Made by a program: the position numbers and the translations under genes. From JAZGDL01 sp036477795 (GTDB lineage Bacteria; Planctomycetota; Phycisphaerae; UBA1845), in contig JAZGDL010000230.1 of the NCBI GenBank assembly GCA_036477795.1, positions 1-54,435 on the forward strand: a stretch of DNA of 54,435 nt. Reading direction: 5' to 3'. Below the pieces are notes generated by a model. The model did not search any database and was not told the DNA's origin. It saw nothing but the letters and a program-made list of their open reading frames with translations. Shown one piece after another: positions 33,228-42,358 of this stretch. The stretch's first letter is position 1. Each line of letters starts with the position of its first letter.

Positions 33228-35825
33228 TTACGGCTCGCGCTCGATGAAGGCGAATCCGGTGTCGATCGGTTTCTCCAGGCCTCGAACCCGCACGATGAAC
33301 TCCAACAGCTTACCATCGTCCGTGAGGGTCAATCGGGACTTCAACGTTTCGGAATCGGGAAACACCTTCAATCCGCTTCGCCAGGCGTCGCGGGCGTCGG
33401 AATATGATTTGTTTTTGGCGTGGGCATCGCCCAGGAGGAGGTAGATTCGCTCGTAATACTCCTTGGCGTCGGGCGGTCCCGCGGCGAGCTGCATCCGCAG
33501 GCAGCGCGTGAAGTCGGCAACGGCATCGTCCGAGTGCCGCAGCGCCCGAGGCCAATGAAGATGGTTCATGCCCCGTGCATAATAAATCACCCACGAGCCG
33601 CCGTGGGTCTCAATCAGCTCATCCATCACATCCAACGCTTTCCGTGCCAAGGTGCCCTTGCTAACGATGGCGGCGATCCCGCCGCAGGTGGGTATCTTGT
33701 CTATGTAGGCCCCCGCCAGGTTGAGGCCCACCACGAATCGGCCCGGATACTCCTGCGCAAGCCCGGCAAAGAAGTCGATGGCCCGCTCATAGCGGTCGAA
33801 CGCCACGCAGCGTTGCCGATAGGCATCGGTCATCGGGTAACTCGTCGGGGCGGAGCGGATGCGCTGCTCGAATCCGGACAGCACGCGGTCGATCTCCTTG
33901 GGGTCGATGTCCGGCCGCTTGGGTTGAGTACTTTTGTCGACGCGTCGCGGCGGCGGCGGCGGCACCACCACCATGGCATCGGTGGCGTACTGTGATACAT
34001 CGCGCCGCACGGTGATGATTTGATCAGCCGCCACGTTCTCCAGGTATTGCAGCCCGCCGTCAGGCCAGCGCACTTCAATCAGCTTGGCGACGCGCTCCGG
34101 CCCCAGCCCGAAATGCAGCCGCGGATCACTCTGGCCACCGTACCCATTGCCCCCGTCGCGCTCGCGCAACTGCAGCCCGCGATCGGTCACCACGGTGACC
34201 CGCGTGCCGATGCCGTCACGGTTAACCCCGCCCGATGATCCAACGTCCAGCGCCACCGTCAGCCAATGACCGCTCCCCCGAGCCGCGGGATTCATCCCGC
34301 GCGCCCGCTCGCCCCTAGTGACGTTGATATCATTGCGGAACAGGTGCGGGCGTTGATCCTGATTGGCCACAAACAGATCGACGTCGCCGTCATTGTCGTA
34401 ATCGAAGCACGCTACGCCGCGCCCGTCGCGATCACTGTCCAGCCCCACGCCGCGGCTCTGCGGCGTGAACGAATCGAGCCCGTCATTCCGCCAGAAGCGA
34501 AACGTTTCATAGCCTGAGAAGGAGCGATTCCCGATGGTCGGCCAGTTGCGGGCCTCGGCGGCGTCCTGACCGAGCACCGTCCACGACGCCAGGTCATACC
34601 AGTAGTTGCCCTCCCCCGCGCTGATGAAGCCGTTGACCGCAAACAGGTCCAGATCGCCGTCGTTATCGTAGTCCAGGAACTTCGCCCCCCACCCCCAACC
34701 ACCGTCATAGACGCCGGTCTCGATCGAAATATCGGTGAAGGTCACCACGCCCTTTTCATCGGGGCCGTTGTTGTGCCACAGCATGTTCCCTTCCTGAAGG
34801 TACTCCGCCGTGGTGATGTTGGTGACGTATATGTCCAGCCAACCGTCATTGTTGAAATCGCCGAATTCGACGTTCATCCCTTTCTGGGTGTCGACGCCGA
34901 TGGCCCGCGTGGACACGTTGGTGAAGGTCCCGTCGCGGTTGTTGTAAAAAACCTGATCAGGCCCGAAGTCGTCGGCACAGTAAAGATCGGGCCAGCCGTC
35001 GTTGTCGACGTCCGCCGACCCCACCGCCAGCGTCCAGCCCGGATCATCCACGCCCAACGACGCCGCCACCTCGGTGAAGGTGCCGTCGTCCTCCTGGCGA
35101 TACAGAAAGTTCACCCCGCCGTTGCGGGCCCGCTCGAAGTCTTCGTGCATGATCCGCGTGTGCGGCAGGTGCCACAGGTCGATCTCATCAAAGTAATTGC
35201 CGACGTAGATGTCCAAGCGCCCGTCGAGGTTGTAATCAAGAAACAGGGCGGCGTTACCGTTGGCCCAGTCCGTACCGCCCGAGCCGTCGCGCCGGCGGAG
35301 ATGCCGGCTGGTAACGTCGGAAAAGGTCCCGTCGCCGTTGTTGCGAAACAGCAAATCATTGCCCCAGCGCACCACGTAGAGATCCACCCAACCGTCGTTG
35401 TCGTAGTCTCCCCACACGCAGTCCATGCTGGTGCCGCCGTCGTTGTTCACATCGGCTACACCGGCGGTGCCGCCCACGTCGCTGAACGTGCCGTCGCCGT
35501 TGTTGCGATAGAGATAGTTGGGAGTGCCTTTGCGCGAGTCGGTCACGTACAGATCGATCCATCCGTCGTTGTTGAAGTCGCCCGCCGCCGCCGCGGCCCC
35601 CACGCTGCTGACCCAGTTCATGATGTTGTCCAGCTTGTGATCCAGTATCGGTTTATGGTGTTTGTGCCTGATACCGGCCGCCAGCGTGACGTCGGTGAAG
35701 ACCTTAGCCGCATGGTCGGGGGTCTTTGACGGCGTGGCGGGCTTCTCCTGCTTGGAACAGCCGACGGACACGATAGCCGCAAGCAGACATGGCAACACCG
35801 CAAAACGAATGGACTTGAAAACCAT
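33228..35825 (-). CDS. CRTAC1-type lipoprotein with FG-GAP/VCBS repeats, ASPIC/UnbV domain and TPR-like tail
   Basis: An 865-residue secreted lipoprotein. The frame runs 40 codons further upstream, but those codons read through a palindromic repeat. The ATG at 35825 starts a lipoprotein signal (MVFKSIRFAVLPCLLAAIVSVGC). The beta-propeller repeats carry DxDxDG-like loops (GDFNNDGWIDLY, GDYDNDGWVDLY, ADVDNDGWPDLY, FDYDNDGDVDLF). An ASPIC/UnbV domain follows (GIGTRVTVVTDRG...DPRLHFGLG). The last 230 residues are helical and TPR-like. A palindrome at 34278-34305 adds ARGMNPAARG in frame just before the ASPIC region. The exact function is unknown. Its 3' end is duplicated beyond the toxin-antitoxin pair. 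Confidence 0.85.
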   Translation of the reverse strand: MVFKSIRFAVLPCLLAAIVSVGCSKQEKPATPSKTPDHAAKVFTDVTLAAGIRHKHHKPILDHKLDNIMNWVSSVGAAAAAGDFNNDGWIDLYVTDSRKGTPNYLYRNNGDGTFSDVGGTAGVADVNNDGGTSMDCVWGDYDNDGWVDLYVVRWGNDLLFRNNGDGTFSDVTSRHLRRRDGSGGTDWANGNAALFLDYNLDGRLDIYVGNYFDEIDLWHLPHTRIMHEDFERARNGGVNFLYRQEDDGTFTEVAASLGVDDPGWTLAVGSADVDNDGWPDLYCADDFGPDQVFYNNRDGTFTNVSTRAIGVDTQKGMNVEFGDFNNDGWLDIYVTNITTAEYLQEGNMLWHNNGPDEKGVVTFTDISIETGVYDGGWGWGAKFLDYDNDGDLDLFAVNGFISAGEGNYWYDLASWTVLGQDAAEARNWPTIGNRSFSGYETFRFWRNDGLDSFTPQSRGVGLDSDRDGRGVACFDYDNDGDVDLFVANQDQRPHLFRNDINVTRGERARGMNPAARGSGHWLTVALDVGSSGGVNRDGIGTRVTVVTDRGLQLRERDGGNGYGGQSDPRLHFGLGPERVAKLIEVRWPDGGLQYLENVAADQIITVRRDVSQYATDAMVVVPPPPPRRVDKSTQPKRPDIDPKEIDRVLSGFEQRIRSAPTSYPMTDAYRQRCVAFDRYERAIDFFAGLAQEYPGRFVVGLNLAGAYIDKIPTCGGIAAIVSKGTLARKALDVMDELIETHGGSWVIYYARGMNHLHWPRALRHSDDAVADFTRCLRMQLAAGPPDAKEYYERIYLLLGDAHAKNKSYSDARDAWRSGLKVFPDSETLKSRLTLTDDGKLLEFIVRVRGLEKPIDTGFAFIEREP
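34278..34305. repeat. CGCGGGATGAATCCCGCGG palindrome inside the CRTAC1 gene
   Basis: Core CGCGGGATGAATCCCGCGG (minus-strand sense), an inverted repeat with GCGGGAT/ATCCCGC arms. It is translated as RGMNPAAR. Further copies are at 43839-43865 and 49011-49039. Confidence 0.85.
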
Positions 35826-35860
35826 CGTGAGAACTCGCCCCCGCCGATACAGCACAGCCG

Positions 35861-35888
35861 TGGGACCGGCTGGAAAGCCGGTTCCACA
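35861..35888. repeat. GGGACCGGCT-GGAA-AGCCGGTTCC palindrome
   Basis: A 10-bp near-perfect hairpin immediately upstream of the CRTAC1 start. It is the same family as the in-gene palindrome at 28945-28969. Confidence 0.8.
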
Positions 35889-35964
35889 CGGAACGTGATT
35901 GATCATGCCCTCGGGAATTGTACCCGTTGACCGTGCAGCACGCACGAGAACCCAAGAAGTATAC

Positions 35965-36024
35965 TCGCTGGCGCGAGAATCCCTTCTCGCACCGATGTCG
36001 CTGGTGCGAGAATCCCTTCTCGCA
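35965..36024. repeat. Two tandem GGYGCGAGAATCCCTTCTCGCACC hairpins
   Basis: Single-hairpin members of the family seen in full at 28691 and 40714. They lie 33 bp apart (35965-35991 and 35998-36024) in the divergent gap between the CRTAC1 and TPR genes. Nothing else recognisable is in 35889-36183. Confidence 0.8.
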
Positions 36025-36183
36025 CCCCACCGCCGGGTTACGAGCCCTAAGCGTATCAGCTTTCAACGATCCGCTATCAGTTGAGTGGCTTGGCACGGTT
36101 CGTTGATTTGAAGATGGCGTGATCAGCGACGGGGCCGATTTTCTGTCCGGCTGACTGCTGAAAGCTGACCGCTGAACGCTTGC

Positions 36184-36267
36184 CAAGGTTCAAGGTTCAA
36201 TATTGAAGGTTGACGGACGGCCCCTGCAACCTTTAACCTTCAACCTTCAACCTTCAACCTTCAACTT
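36184..36267. repeat. Heptanucleotide AACCTTC repeats with an inverted upstream block
   Basis: About five near-perfect tandem CAACCTT units (36226-36267) directly before the ribosome site of the TPR gene. They are preceded at 36184-36211 by the inverse (AAGGTTC units). The two blocks could pair as a long hairpin in the 5' leader, and the tandem array could vary in length by slippage. Confidence 0.8.
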
Positions 36268-36285
36268 CAGTCGAAGGAGCGACCG

Positions 36286-39200
36286 ATGAGAGGCAACCGG
36301 ATTCCAGCGCGGATCAACGTTAAAGCACTGATCATCCTTGTCGTTGTCGTCGGTGTTTTGGGTGTGGGCGCCGTCGGAGGGCACTACATTCGCAAACGGG
36401 TGGTGGCCCAGCGGGCTCGGACCGAGGGTGAAGAGCTGCTCCAGCAGGAAAAGTGGGCGGAGGCATGCAAGAAGCTGCGGCGCTACCTCAGACAGTACCC
36501 CGACGACGTTGAAATGCTGGAGGTCTACGCCGGCGCCAATCTAGCCGTACGCCCGCGGGCGCTGGAGAACATCTCCGCGGCGATTGCCGCCTACCGCCGC
36601 CTGTGGCGCCATCAAAAGGGTGATGACCAGCTTAGCGACCAGCTCATCAAGCTGTACATGTACGTGGGCGACCTTGAAAACGCCACCTACATCTGCGAGG
36701 GGCGGCTGCAGGAAGACCCGGCGGATGCCAGCGCGACGCTGGCGCTGGCGCGGATTCTGTTGGCCCGGGCAAGACCGGACGAAGCGGTGGCGCGTCTCCA
36801 ACACCTGGTGGAGACGACGGAAGCGGGCAGTGCGGACGCCTTCAGGATGCTGGCACGCATTGCAGTTCAGCAGGATACCTTGGAATCAAGCGCTGAAAAA
36901 GCGCTGCATTGGCTTGTTCAAGGCGTGGAGCGCAATCCCGATTCGGCGGAGGCCCTGGTGAACCGGGCCTTGTTCCATCTCGACAACCTGGACAACCGCA
37001 AGTCGCCCGACAAAGCCCAGGGCCGCACCGATCTGGAGGCGGCCACCGGACTTTCCCCCCAAGATCCGCAACTGCTTCTGAAGATGGCCCGGGCGTGGGC
37101 AGCGTTGGGGGAGCCGGAACGAGCACAGTCGATTGTGGAATCGTTGGAGAGGGTCGAAGACGAGGTTTTCGTCGCGGAGTTCGCCAATCCAAACGGATTC
37201 CGGTTGGAACGCTTCGGTGTGGCAGCCACGGTGCGCCGCATGATAGGCGATCGACAAGCCACCGGGGCCCTGGCGGACCGGGCCCTCGATGAACTCTTCG
37301 GACAGTACCGTACCGCTTTTCTGCCGATCGCCGTCGATCTCTACCTGGTAGCCGGTCGGGCAAAGGACGCCTCACGATACCTGGCGGAGCATCGCGAGCA
37401 GGTCCACGAGGCCACCGGGGGCCGCAGTGCCGGAGATCAGGATCTGGCGATACTGGGCGCTAGGGTCGCTCTGGCCAACAGCCAGCCGTATGGGGCCATC
37501 GATTTGCTTAAGCCGGTCGTCGCCTGGAATCCTGACAATGAAACTGCGTGGCAGGTACTGGCTGAGGCCTACATCAAGACCGATCAACCCGATCAGGCCA
37601 TCAAGGCGCTGAATCATTCTGGTGCCCCCGGGGGCAGCAACCTGGCCTTGGCCGTTCAGATCGCTCGACAACACATCAAGGTCGGTGAATGGGCGGAGGC
37701 GCTGCGCGCTGCTCGTTCCTGCGAGGAGTGGGCCCCCGACAATCTCGAGATCAAGTTGCTGCGCATCGAGACGGCCATGCGGGTGGAGTTCAAGAGGCCG
37801 GTGCGATCGGCTGCCCTGGATCGCCTCGCCGAAGAATTGGCCATGCTGCGGGAACGGTACCCCGAGGCCGCCGTAATTCGGCTGCTCCAGTCTCTCATGG
37901 CTGAACATGACGGCGATTTCAAAACCGCTGGGGCATTGCTGCAAGGGGCCATCGACGAATGCGGGGCTCCCCTGGCTGCGATGATGCGCCTGGCACAGTT
38001 GTTCGAGCGACGTGGATCTACCGACAAAGCGGCGGGCGTGTATCGGCAGGCTACCCAGGCCTATCCGGCGATCGCGCTCCCCTGGATCGGTTTGGGGCGG
38101 CTGCACCTCCGGGCGGGGCGCCATCAGGAGGCCAAGCAGACGCTCCAGCAGGCCGCCGAAAGTGTGGATGATATCGGCGAACGCCGCCGCGTCACCTTGG
38201 CCCTGGCGGGCCTGCACCTGGAGCATCTGGATCGTGAACAGGGGATTACGCTGCTCAAGGAATTCGCGGCACAATGCCCCGACGACTTGCCCACGCGGCT
38301 TGCTCTGCTCGAAGTCGGCGATGGTCTAGGCGACACCGCGCTGGCTCAGCAATACATCGAGGATATACGCTCCATCGAGGGGGAGTCGGGCCTGTCATGG
38401 CGCTTCCACCAGTCGCGGATGCAGTTGTCAGGTGACGATTGGCGGGAGCACACATCACAGATCAAGGATGCGCTGACCGAGTGCATCGAACACAGCCGGC
38501 GGTGGCGGCCCCGGTCGGTGTTGCTGCTCGGCACCATGTATGAATCGCTCGGTGACACCGCCGCCGCCGAGACTGTCTACCGTCGAGAGTTCACCACCGA
38601 TCCCGGCTCGGTGGGTGTGGCCGAGCGGCTCTTGAGACTGCTCGAATCACAGCGGCGCTTCACCGATGCCAAAGACATTCTGGACCGGGTGACCCAGCCG
38701 GCGCCGCAGCTCGACGTCCACCGTATCGGGGTGGCCATCGGGGTCGGTGAATACGGTACTGCGATTCGTGAACTGGAAGCCCGCCTCCCTGATGATGCTC
38801 AGGCCCCCGAGCCACGGATAATCCTGGCCCGGTTGGTCTACTCCGATCAGGGTGACGTGGAGCGTGCATTCGCCCTTCTGGACGAAGCGGAAAAGCTGGA
38901 CCCGGACGGTCTCTCGTCATTAGGTGTCCGTACCTTCATCTTGAACGCTGAGGGACGGCGTGAAGAGGCCCAGAAGCTTTTGAACGCCAGAGTGGCGGAG
39001 CGCGACGACTTCGGGTCGTACGTGCTTCGTGCCCAATTCTACATGGCGGGCGACGATCACGAGGCGGCCGAGCGCGACCTGCTTCGTCTGTGCGAGTTTA
39101 CAGATGCCGCCGGGGCGGGGCATGAACTGCTGGGCCGGTTCTACAGCTCCACAGCTCGCCCGCAGCAGGCTGTCGCGGCATGGGAAAGAGGGCTCACCAT

Positions 39201-40683
39201 CGCGCCGGATCGCGACTCCATGCGACGAGCCCTGATGCGGGCGCTGCTCGCCGCAGAAGACCAGGACCGGAAGAAACGTGGGATTGGCATGCTCGATGAT
39301 CTGACGGCGGCCGCCCCGGACGACGTCGAGCTGATGAACTTGCGAGCCGCGGTTATGATGAACGATGGGGGTGACCAGGCCCTGCGCGATGCACGGGCGT
39401 TGCTGGAGCGCGTCGTCGAGCTGGACGCCAGTGTGGTCACGGCCCATCTGTCATTGATGGAGCTGGCCTACCTCCGAGGAGACATGGAGGATGCCGCAGC
39501 CCTGGTGAGGCGGGCATTGAACGCCAATCCCGAAGACACCGCCATCCTGATGGCAGCGGCGCAGGTCGAGCGCCTGCAACAGAACTATTCGATGGCCGGC
39601 GATTTCGCTTGGTCGGCCCTCAAGGTAAACCCCAGGTACCTGCCCGCTCATTTCCTGCTGATCGAAGACGCCTTGCGGGCCGGCGACCATGATCGGGCGC
39701 TGGCGTTAGCCGACGCAGCCGTCGATTTGGCTCCGGACGATCCCAATGCTCTGTTGAAGCGCGCCGCGGTGCTGGCCGTTGCAGATCGGACGGCCGAAGC
39801 GATCAGTATCATGGAGGATCTGGTGGCACGCGATATCAAAACTCTTCCGGCAATGGGCGCCACGAGCGGCTTGCCCGCCCGTGCAAGGGAGTGGCTGTCT
39901 CTGGCAGACTTGTACTGCCGCGAGGGACGGTTGGAAGATTTTGAGTCAGCCCTGGCCAACGTTGATCGTCTGGCGGATGCGAGCGTTGCAGCCCTTCGCA
40001 TGCGGTTGCGTTGCCATGCTCTGCAGAAGCGGTTCGATCAGATCATGCCGCTGGTGCAGGCCCGCCGGGCAAGCCGCCCGGACGACACCGGCACGACAAT
40101 GGTCGGTGCCATGCTGTTGGCCTCGTCGGGCAGCGAACAATACCTTAGGATGGCCCGCACGCTCTTTGAGGAGGTCGTGGCTGCGGAATCCACTAACGTT
40201 GAGGCCCGCTTGGGTATCGCCCAAACGGCTTACCAGGTGAGCGACCATGAGGCGGCTGTCGAGGCCTACCGCGAAGTCCTGGCCCTCGACCAGGCCAACC
40301 ACCGGGCCTTGAATGATCTCTCTTGGATTCTCGCCGAGTCCGGAGGCGACCCACAACTGGCGCAGTCCATTAAACTGGCCGACCGGGGGGTCGAGTATTA
40401 TCCGGCGGACCCCCACCTGCGCGATACTCGAGGTGTGGTGCTGTTCAAGATCGGGCGGCTCGACGAAGCTGTGGAAGAATTGGAGCGAGCCATCGACTTC
40501 GCTCAGGATCTGCCCACCACCCGTGCACGGGCCATGATCCACCTGGCGGAGGTCTACAAGAAACAGGGTGCCTCGTCATTGGCCCGCAAGCAACTGCAAC
40601 AGGCCCAGGCCATCGACCGGGAGCACCAAAACCTCTCGGAGGAGGAGCGGGCCAAGATCGCCGAGCTGCTGGCAGGCCTGTGA
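36286..40683 (+). CDS. Giant membrane-anchored tetratricopeptide repeat protein
   Basis: A 1465-residue protein with AAGGAG 6 nt before the ATG. One N-terminal membrane segment (residues 13-36, LIILVVVVGVLGVGAVGGHY) is followed by about 1400 residues of Ala/Leu/Arg/Glu-rich helical repeats. Many show TPR consensus positions, for example near 45-75, 410-450, 560-620, 1040-1140 and the last 130 residues, where YREVLALDQANHRALNDLSW is clear. No enzymatic motif was seen. It is probably an extracytoplasmic scaffold. Its 5' leader contains the AACCTTC array. The neighbours on both sides are repeat elements, so it seems to be transcribed alone. Confidence 0.85.
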   Translation: MRGNRIPARINVKALIILVVVVGVLGVGAVGGHYIRKRVVAQRARTEGEELLQQEKWAEACKKLRRYLRQYPDDVEMLEVYAGANLAVRPRALENISAAIAAYRRLWRHQKGDDQLSDQLIKLYMYVGDLENATYICEGRLQEDPADASATLALARILLARARPDEAVARLQHLVETTEAGSADAFRMLARIAVQQDTLESSAEKALHWLVQGVERNPDSAEALVNRALFHLDNLDNRKSPDKAQGRTDLEAATGLSPQDPQLLLKMARAWAALGEPERAQSIVESLERVEDEVFVAEFANPNGFRLERFGVAATVRRMIGDRQATGALADRALDELFGQYRTAFLPIAVDLYLVAGRAKDASRYLAEHREQVHEATGGRSAGDQDLAILGARVALANSQPYGAIDLLKPVVAWNPDNETAWQVLAEAYIKTDQPDQAIKALNHSGAPGGSNLALAVQIARQHIKVGEWAEALRAARSCEEWAPDNLEIKLLRIETAMRVEFKRPVRSAALDRLAEELAMLRERYPEAAVIRLLQSLMAEHDGDFKTAGALLQGAIDECGAPLAAMMRLAQLFERRGSTDKAAGVYRQATQAYPAIALPWIGLGRLHLRAGRHQEAKQTLQQAAESVDDIGERRRVTLALAGLHLEHLDREQGITLLKEFAAQCPDDLPTRLALLEVGDGLGDTALAQQYIEDIRSIEGESGLSWRFHQSRMQLSGDDWREHTSQIKDALTECIEHSRRWRPRSVLLLGTMYESLGDTAAAETVYRREFTTDPGSVGVAERLLRLLESQRRFTDAKDILDRVTQPAPQLDVHRIGVAIGVGEYGTAIRELEARLPDDAQAPEPRIILARLVYSDQGDVERAFALLDEAEKLDPDGLSSLGVRTFILNAEGRREEAQKLLNARVAERDDFGSYVLRAQFYMAGDDHEAAERDLLRLCEFTDAAGAGHELLGRFYSSTARPQQAVAAWERGLTIAPDRDSMRRALMRALLAAEDQDRKKRGIGMLDDLTAAAPDDVELMNLRAAVMMNDGGDQALRDARALLERVVELDASVVTAHLSLMELAYLRGDMEDAAALVRRALNANPEDTAILMAAAQVERLQQNYSMAGDFAWSALKVNPRYLPAHFLLIEDALRAGDHDRALALADAAVDLAPDDPNALLKRAAVLAVADRTAEAISIMEDLVARDIKTLPAMGATSGLPARAREWLSLADLYCREGRLEDFESALANVDRLADASVAALRMRLRCHALQKRFDQIMPLVQARRASRPDDTGTTMVGAMLLASSGSEQYLRMARTLFEEVVAAESTNVEARLGIAQTAYQVSDHEAAVEAYREVLALDQANHRALNDLSWILAESGGDPQLAQSIKLADRGVEYYPADPHLRDTRGVVLFKIGRLDEAVEELERAIDFAQDLPTTRARAMIHLAEVYKKQGASSLARKQLQQAQAIDREHQNLSEEERAKIAELLAGL

Positions 40684-40713
40684 TCAGCACCGGCACCCAA
40701 CGCCGTTCAGCTA

Positions 40714-40840
40714 GCTGGTGCGAGAATCCTTTCTCGCACCCATCCGTTACGGGAATCCCTTCCCGTGGCCCGCCAGGAAGGGGGACCGAAAAGGGATTTT
40801 AGCAAGGGTCCAGCGTGACCTTGCGCTTTACGTTTAGCAT
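40714..40840. repeat. Composite palindromic element, copy 2
   Basis: Same order as 28691-28812: the GGTGCGAGAA/TTCTCGCACC hairpin, the ACGGGAA/TTCCCGT hairpin, and a tail with CCGCCAGGAAGGGGGACCG and CCAGCGTGACCTTGCGCT. It lies between the convergent TPR and prepilin-like genes. Confidence 0.85.
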
Positions 40841-40864
40841 CCCCCTGGCACGACAACGATCGGC

Positions 40865-41932
40865 CTACTGAATCGAGTTCACCACTACACCGCCGCCCGC
40901 GCAACTGATCTCAGTTTCCACCGCTGGAGCAGGGAGGGTGTCCTGTTGCCAATCCTTACCCCGGAGGATCACGCAGTGCCAAAAACCCCAGTCCCGCGCT
41001 GTCCCTGCCCACGCCGGATAGGATGACAGGTGCGGCTGCGGCTGAATGTGGCCTTCAATCTTGACGATCCTGGCGTGCCCGTCTACGAACGCGGTGGCGA
41101 ACTGCCACGGCTCGCCGTGCCAGCCCTTGATGATCGTCTCCACGTCAGCGCCCAGGGGGCCCCCACCCAGGAAGGAGCAGCCATCGTCGCCATACGCCTT
41201 ACGCCAACCGTAGCGACCGGCATTTTCGATGAAGTAGATAGTGTTTGCCGGGTTGGACACACGGGAGATCGGCTTGAGGAACGACGAGTTGCTCTGAAGC
41301 TTGCAGTCCGCCCCCGGCACCCCGATCCACGACGTGCTGGCGGCGTAGCTGTTGCCGTAGTGATCGTAGGAGGTCAGACCAGAGTCGCGCCATATCGTGC
41401 TGTGGTGCCCCGAATAGCCCTTGTCCGACGGCGCACGGAAAATACCCAGGTCCAGGTTGGTGTCGCTGAGCCAGTTCGACTGGCCGGGACCGGGATCGTT
41501 CTGGTAGTCCGTGAACCCGCCCTTGTAGACGATCGGATTCAGCCCCCGGCTGGCCGGCCCGCGACCGAACTGCGTGCCCCACTTGGAGGTGACCGCGTCG
41601 GTGATCGACTGCGGCTCACCGGCGCCGCTCTTGCCCGCGTACTCATACGCGCCGACGGTGCCGACAGCCATGCCCATCAGCGGATGCACCGGGATGGACA
41701 TCTCCGAGCTGTCCCCGGCCGCGTAGGTGTTGCCCGCGGTGGCGATGCCCTTGAGGTTGGCCGTCGAGGCCACCATCTTGGCTTGGGCTCGGGCCCGCTT
41801 CAGCGATGGCAGCAGAATGCTGACCAACAGCGCTATGATGGCAACGACCACCAACAACTCAATGAGCGTGAACGCCGTAGCCCTCCTTCGCCGTTCCTGC
41901 TCGCTCAATCGATTCAACGGTTTGCATTTCAT
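40865..41932 (-). CDS. Prepilin-type N-terminal cleavage/methylation domain protein
   Basis: A 355-residue secreted pilin/pseudopilin-like protein. The frame runs upstream to 42340 through repeats, but the ATG at 41932, with GGGAG about 8 nt upstream, gives the type IV prepilin leader: a short basic head, then FTLIELLVVVAIIALLVSILLPSL (Phe at the methylated position, Glu5 conserved). The long globular domain has a terminal portion with FVDGHARIVKIEGH, similar to the proteins present in many copies in planctomycetes. The role is unknown; probably a type II secretion/pilus-like surface component. Confidence 0.88.
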   Translation of the reverse strand: MKCKPLNRLSEQERRRRATAFTLIELLVVVAIIALLVSILLPSLKRARAQAKMVASTANLKGIATAGNTYAAGDSSEMSIPVHPLMGMAVGTVGAYEYAGKSGAGEPQSITDAVTSKWGTQFGRGPASRGLNPIVYKGGFTDYQNDPGPGQSNWLSDTNLDLGIFRAPSDKGYSGHHSTIWRDSGLTSYDHYGNSYAASTSWIGVPGADCKLQSNSSFLKPISRVSNPANTIYFIENAGRYGWRKAYGDDGCSFLGGGPLGADVETIIKGWHGEPWQFATAFVDGHARIVKIEGHIQPQPHLSSYPAWAGTARDWGFWHCVILRGKDWQQDTLPAPAVETEISCAGGGVVVNSIQ

Positions 41933-42129
41933 GTTTCGATCTCCCTGAATGAAAACATTATGAACAATACTTACATCATACCACAACATTCGACGCTCCG
42001 TCACCCCCCGTACTATGTCGGCGGGCCGGCGCAATGATGAGAATAAAGTATCGCAGTATTTCCGCCAGCGGTCAAACGCGACCGCTGAAGACGAGGGCAT
42101 GGCCGGGTGGCCCACCTCCTTTGGAGGCC

Positions 42130-42232
42130 GGGTGGCCCACCTCCTTTGGAGGTGGGGGAGCCGATGATCGTCGGGCGCTTCACCTGAGCGTATATCATCG
42201 CGTCCCCCATGTCCAAAGGACATGGGCCACCC
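42130..42232. repeat. 103-bp two-hairpin element, copy A
   Basis: Outer GGGTGGCCCACCTCC...CATGGGCCACCC arms, each with its own inner hairpin (CCCACCTCC-TTT-GGAGGTGGG and CCCATGTCC-AAA-GGACATGGG). They flank a 40-bp core containing GATGATCGTCGGGCGCTTCA. Copies B (48876-48978, opposite orientation, also 103 bp) and C (50382-50485) share ends and core. A partial extra left hairpin precedes it at 42104-42129. Confidence 0.85.
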
Positions 42233-42251
42233 GCCAAAGGACATGGGCGCC

Positions 42252-42327
42252 GGGAGGGCGAGGCTCCTGCCGAGCCGGGAGTAGCACGACCTGTTCGTTG
42301 ACGGCTCGGCAGGAGCCTCGCCCTCCC
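42252..42327. repeat. Perfect 25-bp inverted repeat
   Basis: Arms 42252-42276 and 42303-42327 (starting GGGAGGGCGAGGCTCC) are perfect inverse complements around a 26-nt loop. It lies between two minus-strand genes and could act as a terminator-like or REP-type structure. No flanking T-run was seen. Confidence 0.85.
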
Positions 42328-42358
42328 ACAGATTCGCCACCCAAAACGGAATGCACCC

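Noticed and set aside
35826..35945. Upstream extension of the CRTAC1 frame (40 codons)
   Set aside because: It reads through a palindrome and would bury the lipoprotein signal that starts at 35825.
41933..42340. Upstream extension of the prepilin-like frame
   Set aside because: It consists of repeat sequence; the prepilin leader must be N-terminal and starts at 41932 with a ribosome site.
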